NCBI GenBank assembly: GCA_913040905.1
Contig: CAJWIC010000014.1
Location: 1-14,762 of the forward strand
DNA length: 14,762 nucleotides
DNA from: an uncultured Synechococcus sp.
Lineage (GTDB): Bacteria > Cyanobacteriota > Cyanobacteriia > PCC-6307 > Cyanobiaceae
Reading direction: 5' to 3'
Below are positions 6,768-14,694 of this stretch, one piece after another. Within the stretch, counting starts at the first letter, position 1. The number at the start of each line of letters is the position of its first letter. Both the position numbers and the translations under genes were made by a program. The notes beneath the pieces are model-generated. The model was not told the DNA's origin, did no database searches, and saw nothing but the letters and a program-made list of their open reading frames with translations.

Positions 6768-8730
6768 GCGCCAGGGCTTGCGCGGCCAGCTCAACAAGCT
6801 GCGCAATCTGGCCCAGCCTTTCTTTTTGCCCCTCGATCAGGCCAGCGGCTGGCAGTTCGCTGGGTTGCTTGTGGCGCTGCTGTTCTGCGTCGGTGGCCTG
6901 GTGCTGGTGGCGCTCACCGGCCTGATCAACGGGGCCGAGCAGTTGTTGCCGGATCTGACGGCCAAGTATTTCGGGGGGGTCTCCGAAACGATCGACACGA
7001 TCTGGAGCAGCGCCTGGGGGGTGGTCTTCAGCGGCTTGTTCCTGATGGGAGGAGCGGCGTTCCTGGCGATGCGCCAACAGCTGCGCAACCGCCGCTGGCT
7101 GCACTGGCTGATGCTGGGCGTGATCGTGCTGATGCTGCTCACGGTCAACGGCATCAATGCCGGCATCGGCTTCATTGCGCGTGATTTGACCAATGCCCTT
7201 GTGGCAAAGCAGGAAGAAGGTTTTTACCGGATCCTGATCATCTACGCCTGCTGTTTCGTCGTGGCGTTGCCGATCCGGGTGTCTCAGATCTTCTTCACCC
7301 TGAAGTTGGGAATCATCTGGCGCGATTGGTTATCCCGCAGCCTCATCGGCGATTACATGCGCAACCGCGCCTATTACATCCTCAATCCGAACGATGAACA
7401 GGCAACGGATGTCGACAATCCCGATCAGCGCATCACCGATGACACCCGTTCATTCACGGCTCAGAGCCTGCAGTTCACCCTGGGTGTGTTCGATGCGCTG
7501 CTGACCTTTTCCCTCAATATCCTCATTCTTTGGAGCATCAGCACAACGCTGACGCTTTCATTGTTCGGCTATGCGAGTTTCGCGACAGCTGTGCTGGTTA
7601 TTTCCGGCCGCAAGCTGGTGAGGATCAATTTCGATCAGCTGCGTTACGAGGCTGATTTTCGTTATGGACTGGTTCATATCCGCAACAACGCTGAGTCAAT
7701 TGCCTTCTACTCCGGAGAAGAGCCGGAAGCGGCTGAAACCGAGCGCCGTCTCGGCTCCGTTGTTCGCAATTTCAACCTGCTGATTATCTGGCGCGTCATC
7801 ATCGATGTGATGCGTCGATCAATTGGATATGCCGGTAACTTCTTCCCTTATCTGGTGATGGCTGTTCCTTATTTCGCCGGGGAGATTGACTACGGCGGTT
7901 TTATTCAGGCCAACTTTGCCTTCGGAATGGTGGAGGGATCGCTGTTCTATGTGGTGAACCAGATCGAGGAGCTGGCGCAGTTCACGGCCGGGATTTCCCG
8001 TCTGGAAGGCTTCCAGAGCGAGGTGGAGCAGGTGAGCCGGGAGGCCAGAGGCGCCGACCCGGTCCATCAGGGAGCGGAGTCGATCGTGGTGCGCCACGCC
8101 GACCTCACCCCACCCGGTGCTGACCAGCCGATCGTTCGGGATCTCAGCCTCAGTGTCGGCGAAACCGACAAGTTGCTGGTGGTGGGTCCCTCCGGCTGCG
8201 GCAAGACCTCGCTGTTGCGAATGATCAGCGGGCTCTGGTCTCCCAGCAAGGGGGAGGTGGAGCGTCCACCCACCGGCGAGCTGCTGTTCATCCCCCAGAA
8301 GCCCTACATGCTGCTGGGCTCGTTGCGGGAACAGCTCTGCTATCCCACCGATGAAGGCCGTTTCAGTGACGACCAACTCCGCCATGTGCTTGATGAAGTC
8401 AATCTCAGCACCCTCTCGGACCGCTATCCCGACCTGGACGTCAAGCAGGACTGGCCTCGCATCCTCTCCCTCGGTGAGCAGCAACGCCTGGCCTTTGGTC
8501 GTTTGCTGCTGAACGCCCCGCGGTTCGTGGTGCTGGACGAAGCCACCAGTGCCCTGGATGTGGCGACGGAGGATCACCTTTACGCCCTGCTGCGCCAGCG
8601 GGAACTGGCGGTGATCAGCATCGGACACCGCCCAACCCTCAAGCAGTTCCATGATTCGGTGCTGGAGCTGCGCGGTGACGGTGGCTGGCGTCTGATGCCG
8701 GCGACCAGCTATGACTTCGGGCGTTCCTGA
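6745..8730 (+). CDS. ABC half-transporter, permease fused to ATPase (SbmA/BacA-YddA-like)
   Basis: A 661-residue protein with an N-terminal membrane domain of about six helices (hydrophobic stretches near 32-56, 88-108, 121-145, 162-185, 245-285 and 365-380) joined to a C-terminal nucleotide-binding domain. ATPase motifs are Walker A GPSGCGKT (481-488), signature LSLGEQQ (574-580), Walker B FVVLDE (594-599) and H-loop His628. The membrane domain resembles the type found in SbmA/BacA and peroxisomal ABCD transporters (ABC_membrane_2), and the protein would work as a homodimer. The substrate cannot be read; relatives move cobalamin, peptides or fatty acyl compounds. ATG 6745 or 6760 may be the start, both in an inverted repeat. 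The middle part of the membrane domain (about 7560-7920) is lower in GC than the ATPase. The hli gene follows 9 bases after the stop. Confidence 0.88.
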   Translation: MTVSSMGSRQGLRGQLNKLRNLAQPFFLPLDQASGWQFAGLLVALLFCVGGLVLVALTGLINGAEQLLPDLTAKYFGGVSETIDTIWSSAWGVVFSGLFLMGGAAFLAMRQQLRNRRWLHWLMLGVIVLMLLTVNGINAGIGFIARDLTNALVAKQEEGFYRILIIYACCFVVALPIRVSQIFFTLKLGIIWRDWLSRSLIGDYMRNRAYYILNPNDEQATDVDNPDQRITDDTRSFTAQSLQFTLGVFDALLTFSLNILILWSISTTLTLSLFGYASFATAVLVISGRKLVRINFDQLRYEADFRYGLVHIRNNAESIAFYSGEEPEAAETERRLGSVVRNFNLLIIWRVIIDVMRRSIGYAGNFFPYLVMAVPYFAGEIDYGGFIQANFAFGMVEGSLFYVVNQIEELAQFTAGISRLEGFQSEVEQVSREARGADPVHQGAESIVVRHADLTPPGADQPIVRDLSLSVGETDKLLVVGPSGCGKTSLLRMISGLWSPSKGEVERPPTGELLFIPQKPYMLLGSLREQLCYPTDEGRFSDDQLRHVLDEVNLSTLSDRYPDLDVKQDWPRILSLGEQQRLAFGRLLLNAPRFVVLDEATSALDVATEDHLYALLRQRELAVISIGHRPTLKQFHDSVLELRGDGGWRLMPATSYDFGRS

Positions 8731-8739
8731 TCCGGCCGG

Positions 8740-8940
8740 ATGACCTCCCCCAGCGAGACCCCTGCAACCGCTTCGGTTCCGGAGACCTCCGCCACCACCA
8801 CCGATATCCCCGCCTTCGGGTGGAGCGCCTACGCCGAGCGGGTCAACGGTCGTTTTGCCATGGTCGGTTTCGCGGCAGTCCTGGTGATCGAGGCGATCAG
8901 CGGTGACACCTTCCTGCATTGGGCTGGCCTGCTTCCTTGA
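8740..8940 (+). CDS. hli: High-light-inducible protein (single-helix chlorophyll-binding)
   Basis: A 66-residue protein with the Hlip/LHC-like signature AERVNGRFAMVGF (Glu33, Asn36 and Arg38 are the expected chlorophyll-binding and salt-bridge residues), one membrane helix about 37-55, and a Ser/Thr/Pro-rich N-terminal tail of about 25 residues. Hlips sit in the thylakoid and bind chlorophyll and carotenoid during photosystem II assembly and light stress. The start is nine bases after the ABC transporter stop, so the two are probably co-transcribed. Its stop (8938-8940) touches the stop of the convergent lipoprotein gene (8941-8943) with no base between. Confidence 0.92.
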   Translation: MTSPSETPATASVPETSATTTDIPAFGWSAYAERVNGRFAMVGFAAVLVIEAISGDTFLHWAGLLP

Positions 8941-9420
8941 TTAAGGCAGCCGGATCAGATCCACTTCCCAGCGTCCACCACGGCTCACCTGCACCGCCAG
9001 CCGTCGTCCGTCTCCATTGAGGCTCACGGCACGGGGCACCCCTGGAGGCTCCAGCGGTAACCGTTGCACTGTCCCCACGCTGCGGCGGTACAGCACCAGT
9101 TCGGTGCGTTCATCCCGCTGTTGTACCACCGCCAGGCGGGTGCCATCGGCGCTGACGCTGACGCTGATCGGTTGGGCGTCAGCGCGATTCAGGCCCGGCA
9201 GGGGCACCGGTTGCCGAGCCCCCAGATCAATCAGTTCCACCTGTTCCCGTCCATTCCGCAGGCTGAGGCTGGCCAGCCAGCGCTGCGCCAGGGCAGGTTC
9301 CCGTCGGCTGCCGGCGTTCTGACGCAGCAGACCGTTGAGATCAGGCAGCGGCTTCGGCCGCGGACCACTGCAGCCCAACAGCAGCACAGAGAGCAGCAGC
9401 AGCCAGGGGATGGGCGTCAT
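8941..9420 (-). CDS. TolB-like lipoprotein B (tandem paralogue)
   Basis: A 159-residue protein with a lipoprotein signal peptide: MTPIPW, a leucine core and lipobox LLGC at about residue 18. The body contains beta-propeller-like strands (VSVSADGTRLAVVQQ, VSLNGDGRRLAVQV) ending RWEVDLIRLP, reminiscent of TolB/WD40 repeats but too short for a full propeller. It is predicted to be anchored to a membrane on the periplasmic or lumenal side, possibly with its upstream paralogue completing a larger propeller (inference). The ATG at 9420 overlaps the stop of lipoprotein A as ATGA (9417-9420), a sign of translational coupling. The longer in-frame start at 9513 would put 31 residues before the signal peptide and is rejected. 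Confidence 0.78.
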   Translation of the reverse strand: MTPIPWLLLLSVLLLGCSGPRPKPLPDLNGLLRQNAGSRREPALAQRWLASLSLRNGREQVELIDLGARQPVPLPGLNRADAQPISVSVSADGTRLAVVQQRDERTELVLYRRSVGTVQRLPLEPPGVPRAVSLNGDGRRLAVQVSRGGRWEVDLIRLP

Positions 9421-9953
9421 CGGACGCTCTCCAAGGGTGGTGTCGTGAGCGCCTGGCCGGCGGCACGATCCGGCTCCAGCAGGTCGCTGAGATCGAGAAG
9501 TTCCACCCGCCACTGGCCCTGGTCGGCGACTTGCAGGGCGAGGCGCCGGGCATCCGGCGCCAGACTCAGCCGCACCGGATCCCGTCCGCCGGGCAGGGGC
9601 AGAGGATGCAACCGGCCGTTGAGACGGTCCAGGATCACCGCCAGCCGTCGTTTGCCGCGTTGGGTGATCAAGGCCAGATAACGGCCGTTCCAGCTCAAGG
9701 ACGGCGAGCTGTGGGGCTGATGGCGCCGCAGCTGCGGCACGGATCTCAGGCTGCCGTCCTCACCGCGCAGTTGCACCGTCGGACGGCCCTGGAGCGGGGT
9801 GATCACCGCCAGCAGACGCCCATCACCGCTGAGGGCGGGGTCGTCCTGGCTGCGGTCGATCCAGCCGCTGCCTGCACGTTCAACGCGGCCACTGCAACCC
9901 AGCAGGCTGATGGCCAGCAGGAGCAGCAGCAGCGGCGATCGGACTGGCGTCAG
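9417..9953 (-). CDS. TolB-like lipoprotein A, apparent CTG start
   Basis: The conventional first start in this frame is a GTG at 9806, giving 129 residues without any signal. Reading further upstream, the frame encodes a full lipoprotein signal: LTPVRSP, a run of leucines, then the lipobox SLLGC and a beta-strand LSGDGRLLAVI that joins directly to the rest. The only sensible initiator is a CTG at 9953-9951, overlapping the stop of ycf66 as CTGA. It sits exactly where the paralogue has ATG (CTG ACG CC versus ATG ACG CC). This gives 178 residues. The C-terminal half is similar to lipoprotein B (RLALQVADQGQWRVELLDL versus RLAVQVSRGGRWEVDLIRL). Role unknown; a membrane-anchored TolB-like protein is inferred. 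Confidence 0.7.
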   Translation of the reverse strand: MTPVRSPLLLLLLAISLLGCSGRVERAGSGWIDRSQDDPALSGDGRLLAVITPLQGRPTVQLRGEDGSLRSVPQLRRHQPHSSPSLSWNGRYLALITQRGKRRLAVILDRLNGRLHPLPLPGGRDPVRLSLAPDARRLALQVADQGQWRVELLDLSDLLEPDRAAGQALTTPPLESVR

Positions 9954-10828
9954 TCGTCGAAGCGGGAGCTGTTGTCCCGGGGGCGAGAGGCTGGCCCGCT
10001 GCTGCGGGAACTTCTGGGGGCCGGGCGACTGCTGGTGGGGCGGCTTCCCGTGGGACTCTGCTTGGAGCTGAAGGCCGCATCTTCAGCGGCGGGGCGGTTG
10101 GGTTGAGCTGCTGTGTTGCTGCGGGGTTCCGCTGCTGAATCGACCGCTGTGCGACCCATGGGGCGGCTGCCGCGGCGCTGATCCTGGCGCTGGCTGCGAC
10201 GGTCGCCGAAGTCGGCCGGTTTCTCCTGTGGTTCATCACCAGCGCGGAAACGGGCCATGCGGCGGGAGCGCTCATCGTCCTGACGGGCCCAGCGTTCCGC
10301 AGGGCGTTCGGTATCACGGCTCCGGCGGCTTTCAGCCTGTTCAGGGATGGCAGCCCTGGAGGTGGAGGCGCGACGTGGTCGGTAGCTTTCCTCCAAGGGG
10401 TCGTCGTCGAAGCGCTCCTCCCGCCCGCTGAAGCGACGGCGCAGCGGCTGAGGCTCGTCGAAGCGGTCGTATCCGTCATCCCAGCCGCCTCTCAAACCGC
10501 CGGGTGCATCCCGGGGTGGTGCGGGTTCGTCATCGAAATAGGCGGACCGTCGAGCCTGTTCTGTGGCCACACCCCGTAAACGGACGCTTTCGTAGGCGAA
10601 GAACACAGTGGTCCCCGCCAGCAGGAACTGGCCGAACTGGAGAATCGGATCCAGACGCCAGCCCTGGAAAAAGAGGATGCCGCCACAGAGAAGGCCGATG
10701 GCGGCGAAGAAAACGTCGTAATCGCGCGCCAGGGCAGGCTTGAACGAGCGCATGAAATACAGCAGAGCACCGCCGACGGCAAGCACGATGCCGACGATGC
10801 TGGCCCAATTCAGACTGGCGTTAACCAA
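9950..10828 (-). CDS. ycf66: Ycf66 family protein with long charged tail
   Basis: The N-terminal part of about 95 residues is the Ycf66 domain: SLNWASIVGIVLAVGGALLYFMR, ARDYDVFFAAIGLLCGGILFFQGWRLDPILQFGQFLLAGTTVFFAYE and RLRGVATEQARR, with about three membrane helices. Ycf66 is conserved in cyanobacteria and some plastids, is linked to thylakoids, and has no firm function. Residues about 100-292 are low complexity, rich in Arg, Asp, Ser and Pro, and probably disordered. The start is TTG at 10828, supported by GGAGG seven bases upstream (10836-10840). psbX lies 48 bases upstream on the same strand and lipoprotein A overlaps its stop, so this is the second gene of a four-gene run. The family assignment is firm; the role is not. 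Confidence 0.85.
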   Translation of the reverse strand: MVNASLNWASIVGIVLAVGGALLYFMRSFKPALARDYDVFFAAIGLLCGGILFFQGWRLDPILQFGQFLLAGTTVFFAYESVRLRGVATEQARRSAYFDDEPAPPRDAPGGLRGGWDDGYDRFDEPQPLRRRFSGREERFDDDPLEESYRPRRASTSRAAIPEQAESRRSRDTERPAERWARQDDERSRRMARFRAGDEPQEKPADFGDRRSQRQDQRRGSRPMGRTAVDSAAEPRSNTAAQPNRPAAEDAAFSSKQSPTGSRPTSSRPAPRSSRSSGPASRPRDNSSRFDD

Positions 10829-10835
10829 TGAAGCG

Positions 10836-10840
10836 CCTCC
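10836..10840 (-). promoter_or_regulatory. Shine-Dalgarno of ycf66 supporting a TTG start
   Basis: On the reverse strand GGAGG stands seven bases before the TTG at 10828. No ATG or GTG start in frame lies at a suitable distance, so this decides the start. Confidence 0.65.
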
Positions 10841-10876
10841 GCAAGAGCTTCAGTTTACGAGCGGCGCCAGGGGGGT

Positions 10877-10999
10877 TCAGAGCTTGCGGTCGAGGCGGTC
10901 GGTCTGACTGATCAGGATCAGGCCGATGGTGGCGGGGACCACAACGATCAAACCTCCCCACACGAGGCTGCTCAGAAAATTGGAGAGGGAGGGGGTCAT
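10877..10999 (-). CDS. psbX: Photosystem II protein PsbX
   Basis: A 40-residue ORF, easily missed because of its size. It begins [16 protein letters not shown], continues with a single membrane helix (about residues 13-30, rich in Val, Leu and Ile) and a [11 protein letters not shown] motif, and ends in a charged tail DRLDRKL. The pattern matches PsbX of marine picocyanobacteria. PsbX is a one-helix subunit of the photosystem II core near cytochrome b559 and the QB site, in the thylakoid membrane. ATG start at 10999 and TGA at 10877-10879. No clear Shine-Dalgarno is seen. It heads the run psbX-ycf66-lipoprotein A-lipoprotein B and is divergent from yggT, with about 100 bases between the starts. 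Confidence 0.9.
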   Translation of the reverse strand: MTPSLSNFLSSLVWGGLIVVVPATIGLILISQTDRLDRKL

Positions 11000-11096
11000 G
11001 GCGTCGGTGCCGTCGGGTTCAAAGCCGCAGTGATCCTAGGGATCAAGGCCCGCTTTCTACGATGCCGGTCCCAATGCTTTGAGCTTTGTGACGCCC

Positions 11097-11400
11097 ATGC
11101 TGCTTCAGGTGCTTCCCGCCATCCACCTGGTCCTGGGGTTGCTGCTGGCGGCACTGACCCTGGCGTTCCTGCTGAGGATCGTGCTCACCTGGTATCCCCA
11201 GGTGGATCTCAAGCAGGGTGCCTGGCCCTTGATTGCCTGGCCCACAGAGCCTGTCCTCTCGCTGACCCGCAAGGTGGTGGCACCGATCGGCGGAGTGGAC
11301 GTCACACCGGTGATCTGGGTTGGACTGCTCAGTCTGTTGCGAGAGCTTCTCGTCGGACAGCAGGGACTCCTCTCACAGATCCTGATGCGATCGCAGTCAA

Positions 11401-11408
<8 letters not shown>
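11097..11408 (+). CDS. YggT family membrane protein
   Basis: A 103-residue protein with two long hydrophobic segments (about 8-32 and 65-90). Between them lies the family core: [14 protein letters not shown], then [27 protein letters not shown]. YggT (Ycf19-like) proteins are integral membrane proteins; in cyanobacteria and chloroplasts relatives affect nucleoid partition, cell division and haem arrangement in cytochrome b6f. ATG at 11097 is chosen. In-frame GTG at 11088 and TTG at 11079 are possible, and none has a good Shine-Dalgarno. The last 8 bases overlap the end of convergent accC. Confidence 0.87.
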
Positions 11409-12747
<1,339 letters not shown>

Positions 12748-12774
12748 CCCGCAGCATTCCAGGCTTGATCGCGG

Positions 12775-12783
12775 ATCGTATCA
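12775..12783 (-). promoter_or_regulatory. Possible extended -10 promoter element for accC
   Basis: On the reverse strand the sequence reads TGATACGAT, i.e. a TG-N followed by TACGAT, ending 27 bases before the accC ATG. It would give a leader of about 20 bases. No matching -35 was found, as is usual for extended -10 promoters, so support is weak. Confidence 0.35.
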
Positions 12784-12799
12784 GTGACGACCGGGATGG

Positions 12800-12828
12800 T
12801 TGGAGCTTCGACCCCCGGTCGGTATGAT
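12800..12828 (+). promoter_or_regulatory. Sigma-70-type promoter for tRNA-Leu and the LpxB-like gene
   Basis: TTGGAG (12800-12805) and TATGAT (12823-12828) are separated by exactly 17 bases, close to the consensus. Transcription would start near 12835, about 30 bases before the mature tRNA 5' end. It is the only clear promoter between accC and msrB on the forward strand. Confidence 0.65.
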
Positions 12829-12865
12829 CACGCTTCGGCGAGGCCCGAGCGGCTGCGTCGACCAC

Positions 12866-12947
12866 GCGGATGTGGTGGAATTGGTAGACACGCACGTTTG
12901 AGGGGCGTGTGGCTTCGGCCTTGCGAGTTCAAGTCTCGCCATCCGCA
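12866..12947 (+). tRNA. tRNA-Leu (anticodon GAG)
   Basis: An 82-base class II tRNA. The seven-base acceptor stem GCGGATG pairs fully with CATCCGC, with A as discriminator. The D arm is GTGGAATTGGTAGACACGC. The anticodon stem CACGT/GCGTG carries the loop TTGAGGG with anticodon GAG at 12900-12902. A variable arm with stem GGC/GCC and a TTCG loop is followed by T stem GCGAG/CTCGC with loop TTCAAGT. The CCA end is not encoded. It reads leucine codons CUC and CUU. A promoter is placed 38 bases upstream, and the next coding region starts only 10 bases downstream. Confidence 0.97.
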
Positions 12948-12957
12948 CTCCATTTCC

Positions 12958-14229
12958 TTGGCCAGACCTGCGACCGACGATCCCGGGCCTGCCGTTGTTC
13001 TTGTCTCCAACGGTCCCGGAGAACTGACCACCTGGGTGCGTCCATTGGCGGAACGCCTGCATGCGACGGTCCCACTGAGGCCGAGAACATCAGGGACTGC
13101 CGCGAGCCTGCAGCTGGTCCTGGTGCCTTGCCCCAATGCCACCGGCCAGGAACGGGCCGCGGCTGAGCCCTGGAACCTGTTTGAACGCATTACCCCCGCG
13201 GCGCGGTTCTGGGACCTGCTGTTGCGACCGGGTCGTTATGGTCCCTGGCCTCGTCGTGGGGTGGTGGTCTTCCTTGGGGGCGACCAGTTCTGGACGGTGT
13301 TGCTGTCAGCCCGACTGGGGTATCGACACATCACCTATGCGGAGTGGGTGGCGCGCTGGCCCCGTTGGAACGACCGCGTGGCTGCCATGTCTGAAGCGGT
13401 GCTGCAGCAGTTGCCCCGACGCTTCCAGCCCCGCTGCAGGGTGGTGGGCGATCTGATGGCGGATCTCTCCACGTTCGCTCGGCAGGCCACCCCATTGCCC
13501 GAGGGGGAATGGATCGGTCTGCTGCCGGGCTCCAAGCCGGCGAAATTGAGCATCGGCATGCCATTTCTGCTGGAGACGGCAGATCGCCTGGCGCAGCTTC
13601 GTCCCGGCTGCCGCTTTCTGCTGCCGGTGGCCCCCACCACCAGCGTGGGGGAGTTGCTGCGTTACGCCGGACCGGCCAATCCCATTGCCCGCCTCTACAG
13701 CAGTGGCGCTGTCGATGTCAGCGATGGGGTGCTACGGACCCAGGCCGGGACATGCATCAACCTGCTGGAGCAGCATCCTGCCCACGGTCCCCTGAGCCAA
13801 TGCCAGTTGGCCCTGACCACCGTTGGAGCCAACACGGCGGAACTGGGAGCCCTGGGAGTGCCGATGATCGTGATCGTTCCGACTCAGCATCTGGAGGTGA
13901 TGCAGGCCTGGGATGGTGGCCTGGGTCTGTTGGCGCGATTGCCCGGCCTGCGGCGGTTCGTCGGTGTGCTCCTCTCCCTGTGGCGGCTGCGCAACAACGG
14001 ATTGATGGCCTGGCCCAACATCAGCGCCGGTCGGGCCGTGGTTCCCGAGCGGGTCGGTGCCATCACACCCCAGCAGATCGCAGCTGAGGCGGCGGAATGG
14101 CTGGCTTCACCGACGCGGTTGCAAGGCCAGCGCTCAGACCTGCAGGCCCTGAGAGGGCAACCCGGTGCCGTCTCGGCTCTGGCGGAAGAGGTGCGCCAGT
14201 TGCTGCCTCGCCAGCTGGACTCTGCCTAG
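12958..14229 (+). CDS. Lipid-A-disaccharide synthase-related protein (LpxB-like glycosyltransferase fold)
   Basis: A protein of about 423 residues related to LpxB but belonging to the cyanobacterial lipid-A-disaccharide-synthase-related group. Motifs are SNGPGELTTWVRPLAERL (17-34, corresponding to the GEASGD loop of LpxB), FLGGDQFW (105-112), RVVGDLMADL, the nucleotide-sugar-site GLLPGSKPAK (187-196) and TTVGANTAELGALGVP (Glu295, corresponding to the SGTxTLE motif). The donor and product are unknown. In a picocyanobacterium with simplified lipid A, a role in envelope glycolipid synthesis is only inference. The start is uncertain. The frame stays open through the tRNA, but the first start after it that keeps the GPGEL motif is TTG at 12958; the next GTG (13036) would remove the motif. 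No Shine-Dalgarno is seen. Likely co-transcribed with the tRNA and with msrB, 30 bases downstream. Confidence 0.8.
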   Translation: MARPATDDPGPAVVLVSNGPGELTTWVRPLAERLHATVPLRPRTSGTAASLQLVLVPCPNATGQERAAAEPWNLFERITPAARFWDLLLRPGRYGPWPRRGVVVFLGGDQFWTVLLSARLGYRHITYAEWVARWPRWNDRVAAMSEAVLQQLPRRFQPRCRVVGDLMADLSTFARQATPLPEGEWIGLLPGSKPAKLSIGMPFLLETADRLAQLRPGCRFLLPVAPTTSVGELLRYAGPANPIARLYSSGAVDVSDGVLRTQAGTCINLLEQHPAHGPLSQCQLALTTVGANTAELGALGVPMIVIVPTQHLEVMQAWDGGLGLLARLPGLRRFVGVLLSLWRLRNNGLMAWPNISAGRAVVPERVGAITPQQIAAEAAEWLASPTRLQGQRSDLQALRGQPGAVSALAEEVRQLLPRQLDSA

Positions 14230-14259
14230 GGTTCATCAGCTTTTGACTTGAGATGTCCG

Positions 14260-14655
14260 ATGTCTGAGCGGATCGAGCGCTCCCCTGAGGAGTGGAAGCA
14301 GTCGCTTTCGCCGGAGCAGTTTCAGGTGGCCCGCTGCGGTGGCACCGAACGGGCCTTCACGGGGGCTTACTGGAACAAGAAAGACAGCGGTATGTATCAC
14401 TGCATCTGCTGTGACGCTCCACTGTTCAGCTCGACGACCAAGTTCGAGTCGGGCACGGGCTGGCCCAGCTTCTGGGACGGGGTCTCCTCGGACGCCATCA
14501 CCACCAAGCAGGACCTGAGCCACGGCATGGTGCGCGTGGAAATCAACTGTGCCCGCTGCGATGCGCATCTTGGGCATGTGTTTCCCGACGGCCCCGCCCC
14601 CACCGGTCAGCGCTACTGCGTCAACAGTGCCTCGCTGGATTTCAAGGCTGGTTGA
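14260..14655 (+). CDS. msrB: Peptide-methionine (R)-S-oxide reductase
   Basis: A 131-residue protein of the normal length for MsrB. It reduces the R form of methionine sulfoxide in oxidised proteins, using thioredoxin. Zinc-binding cysteines are Cys48 and Cys51 (CICC) and Cys97 and Cys100 (CARC). The fold motifs [11 protein letters not shown] and [12 protein letters not shown] are present, and the catalytic Cys120 lies in [12 protein letters not shown] start at ATG 14260 gives [12 protein letters not shown]. The TTG at 14248 in frame would add four residues and is less likely. An out-of-frame ATG at 14253 ends after four codons. Useful in an oxygen-evolving cell exposed to photo-oxidation. 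Confidence 0.95.
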   Translation: MSERIERSPEEWKQSLSPEQFQVARCGGTERAFTGAYWNKKDSGMYHCICCDAPLFSSTTKFESGTGWPSFWDGVSSDAITTKQDLSHGMVRVEINCARCDAHLGHVFPDGPAPTGQRYCVNSASLDFKAG

Positions 14656-14694
14656 CCCCCAGGGCTGCCAGTTCAGCTGACCCGTGCCGCGGTC

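Noticed and set aside
7819..8919. 366-codon reverse ORF opposite the ABC transporter ATPase domain and hli
   Set aside because: Both forward genes have clear motifs here, and the reverse product has no domain or start signal.
9421..9513. N-terminal extension of lipoprotein B from 9513
   Set aside because: It would place 31 residues before a clear lipoprotein signal and overlaps the coding end of lipoprotein A.
11033..11063. Possible -10 elements (TAGGAT on the reverse strand for psbX, TACGAT on the forward strand for yggT)
   Set aside because: No -35 at 16-18 bases was found for either, so they were not listed as promoters.
12784..12957. Longer N-terminus for the LpxB-like protein, reading through the tRNA
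   Set aside because: The extension would be translated from the promoter and tRNA sequence; the tRNA is complete and fully base-paired, so coding there is implausible.
14656..14694. Terminator between msrB and the right-edge gene
   Set aside because: The GGGCTGCCAG...CTGACCC stretch pairs imperfectly and has no T-run on either strand.
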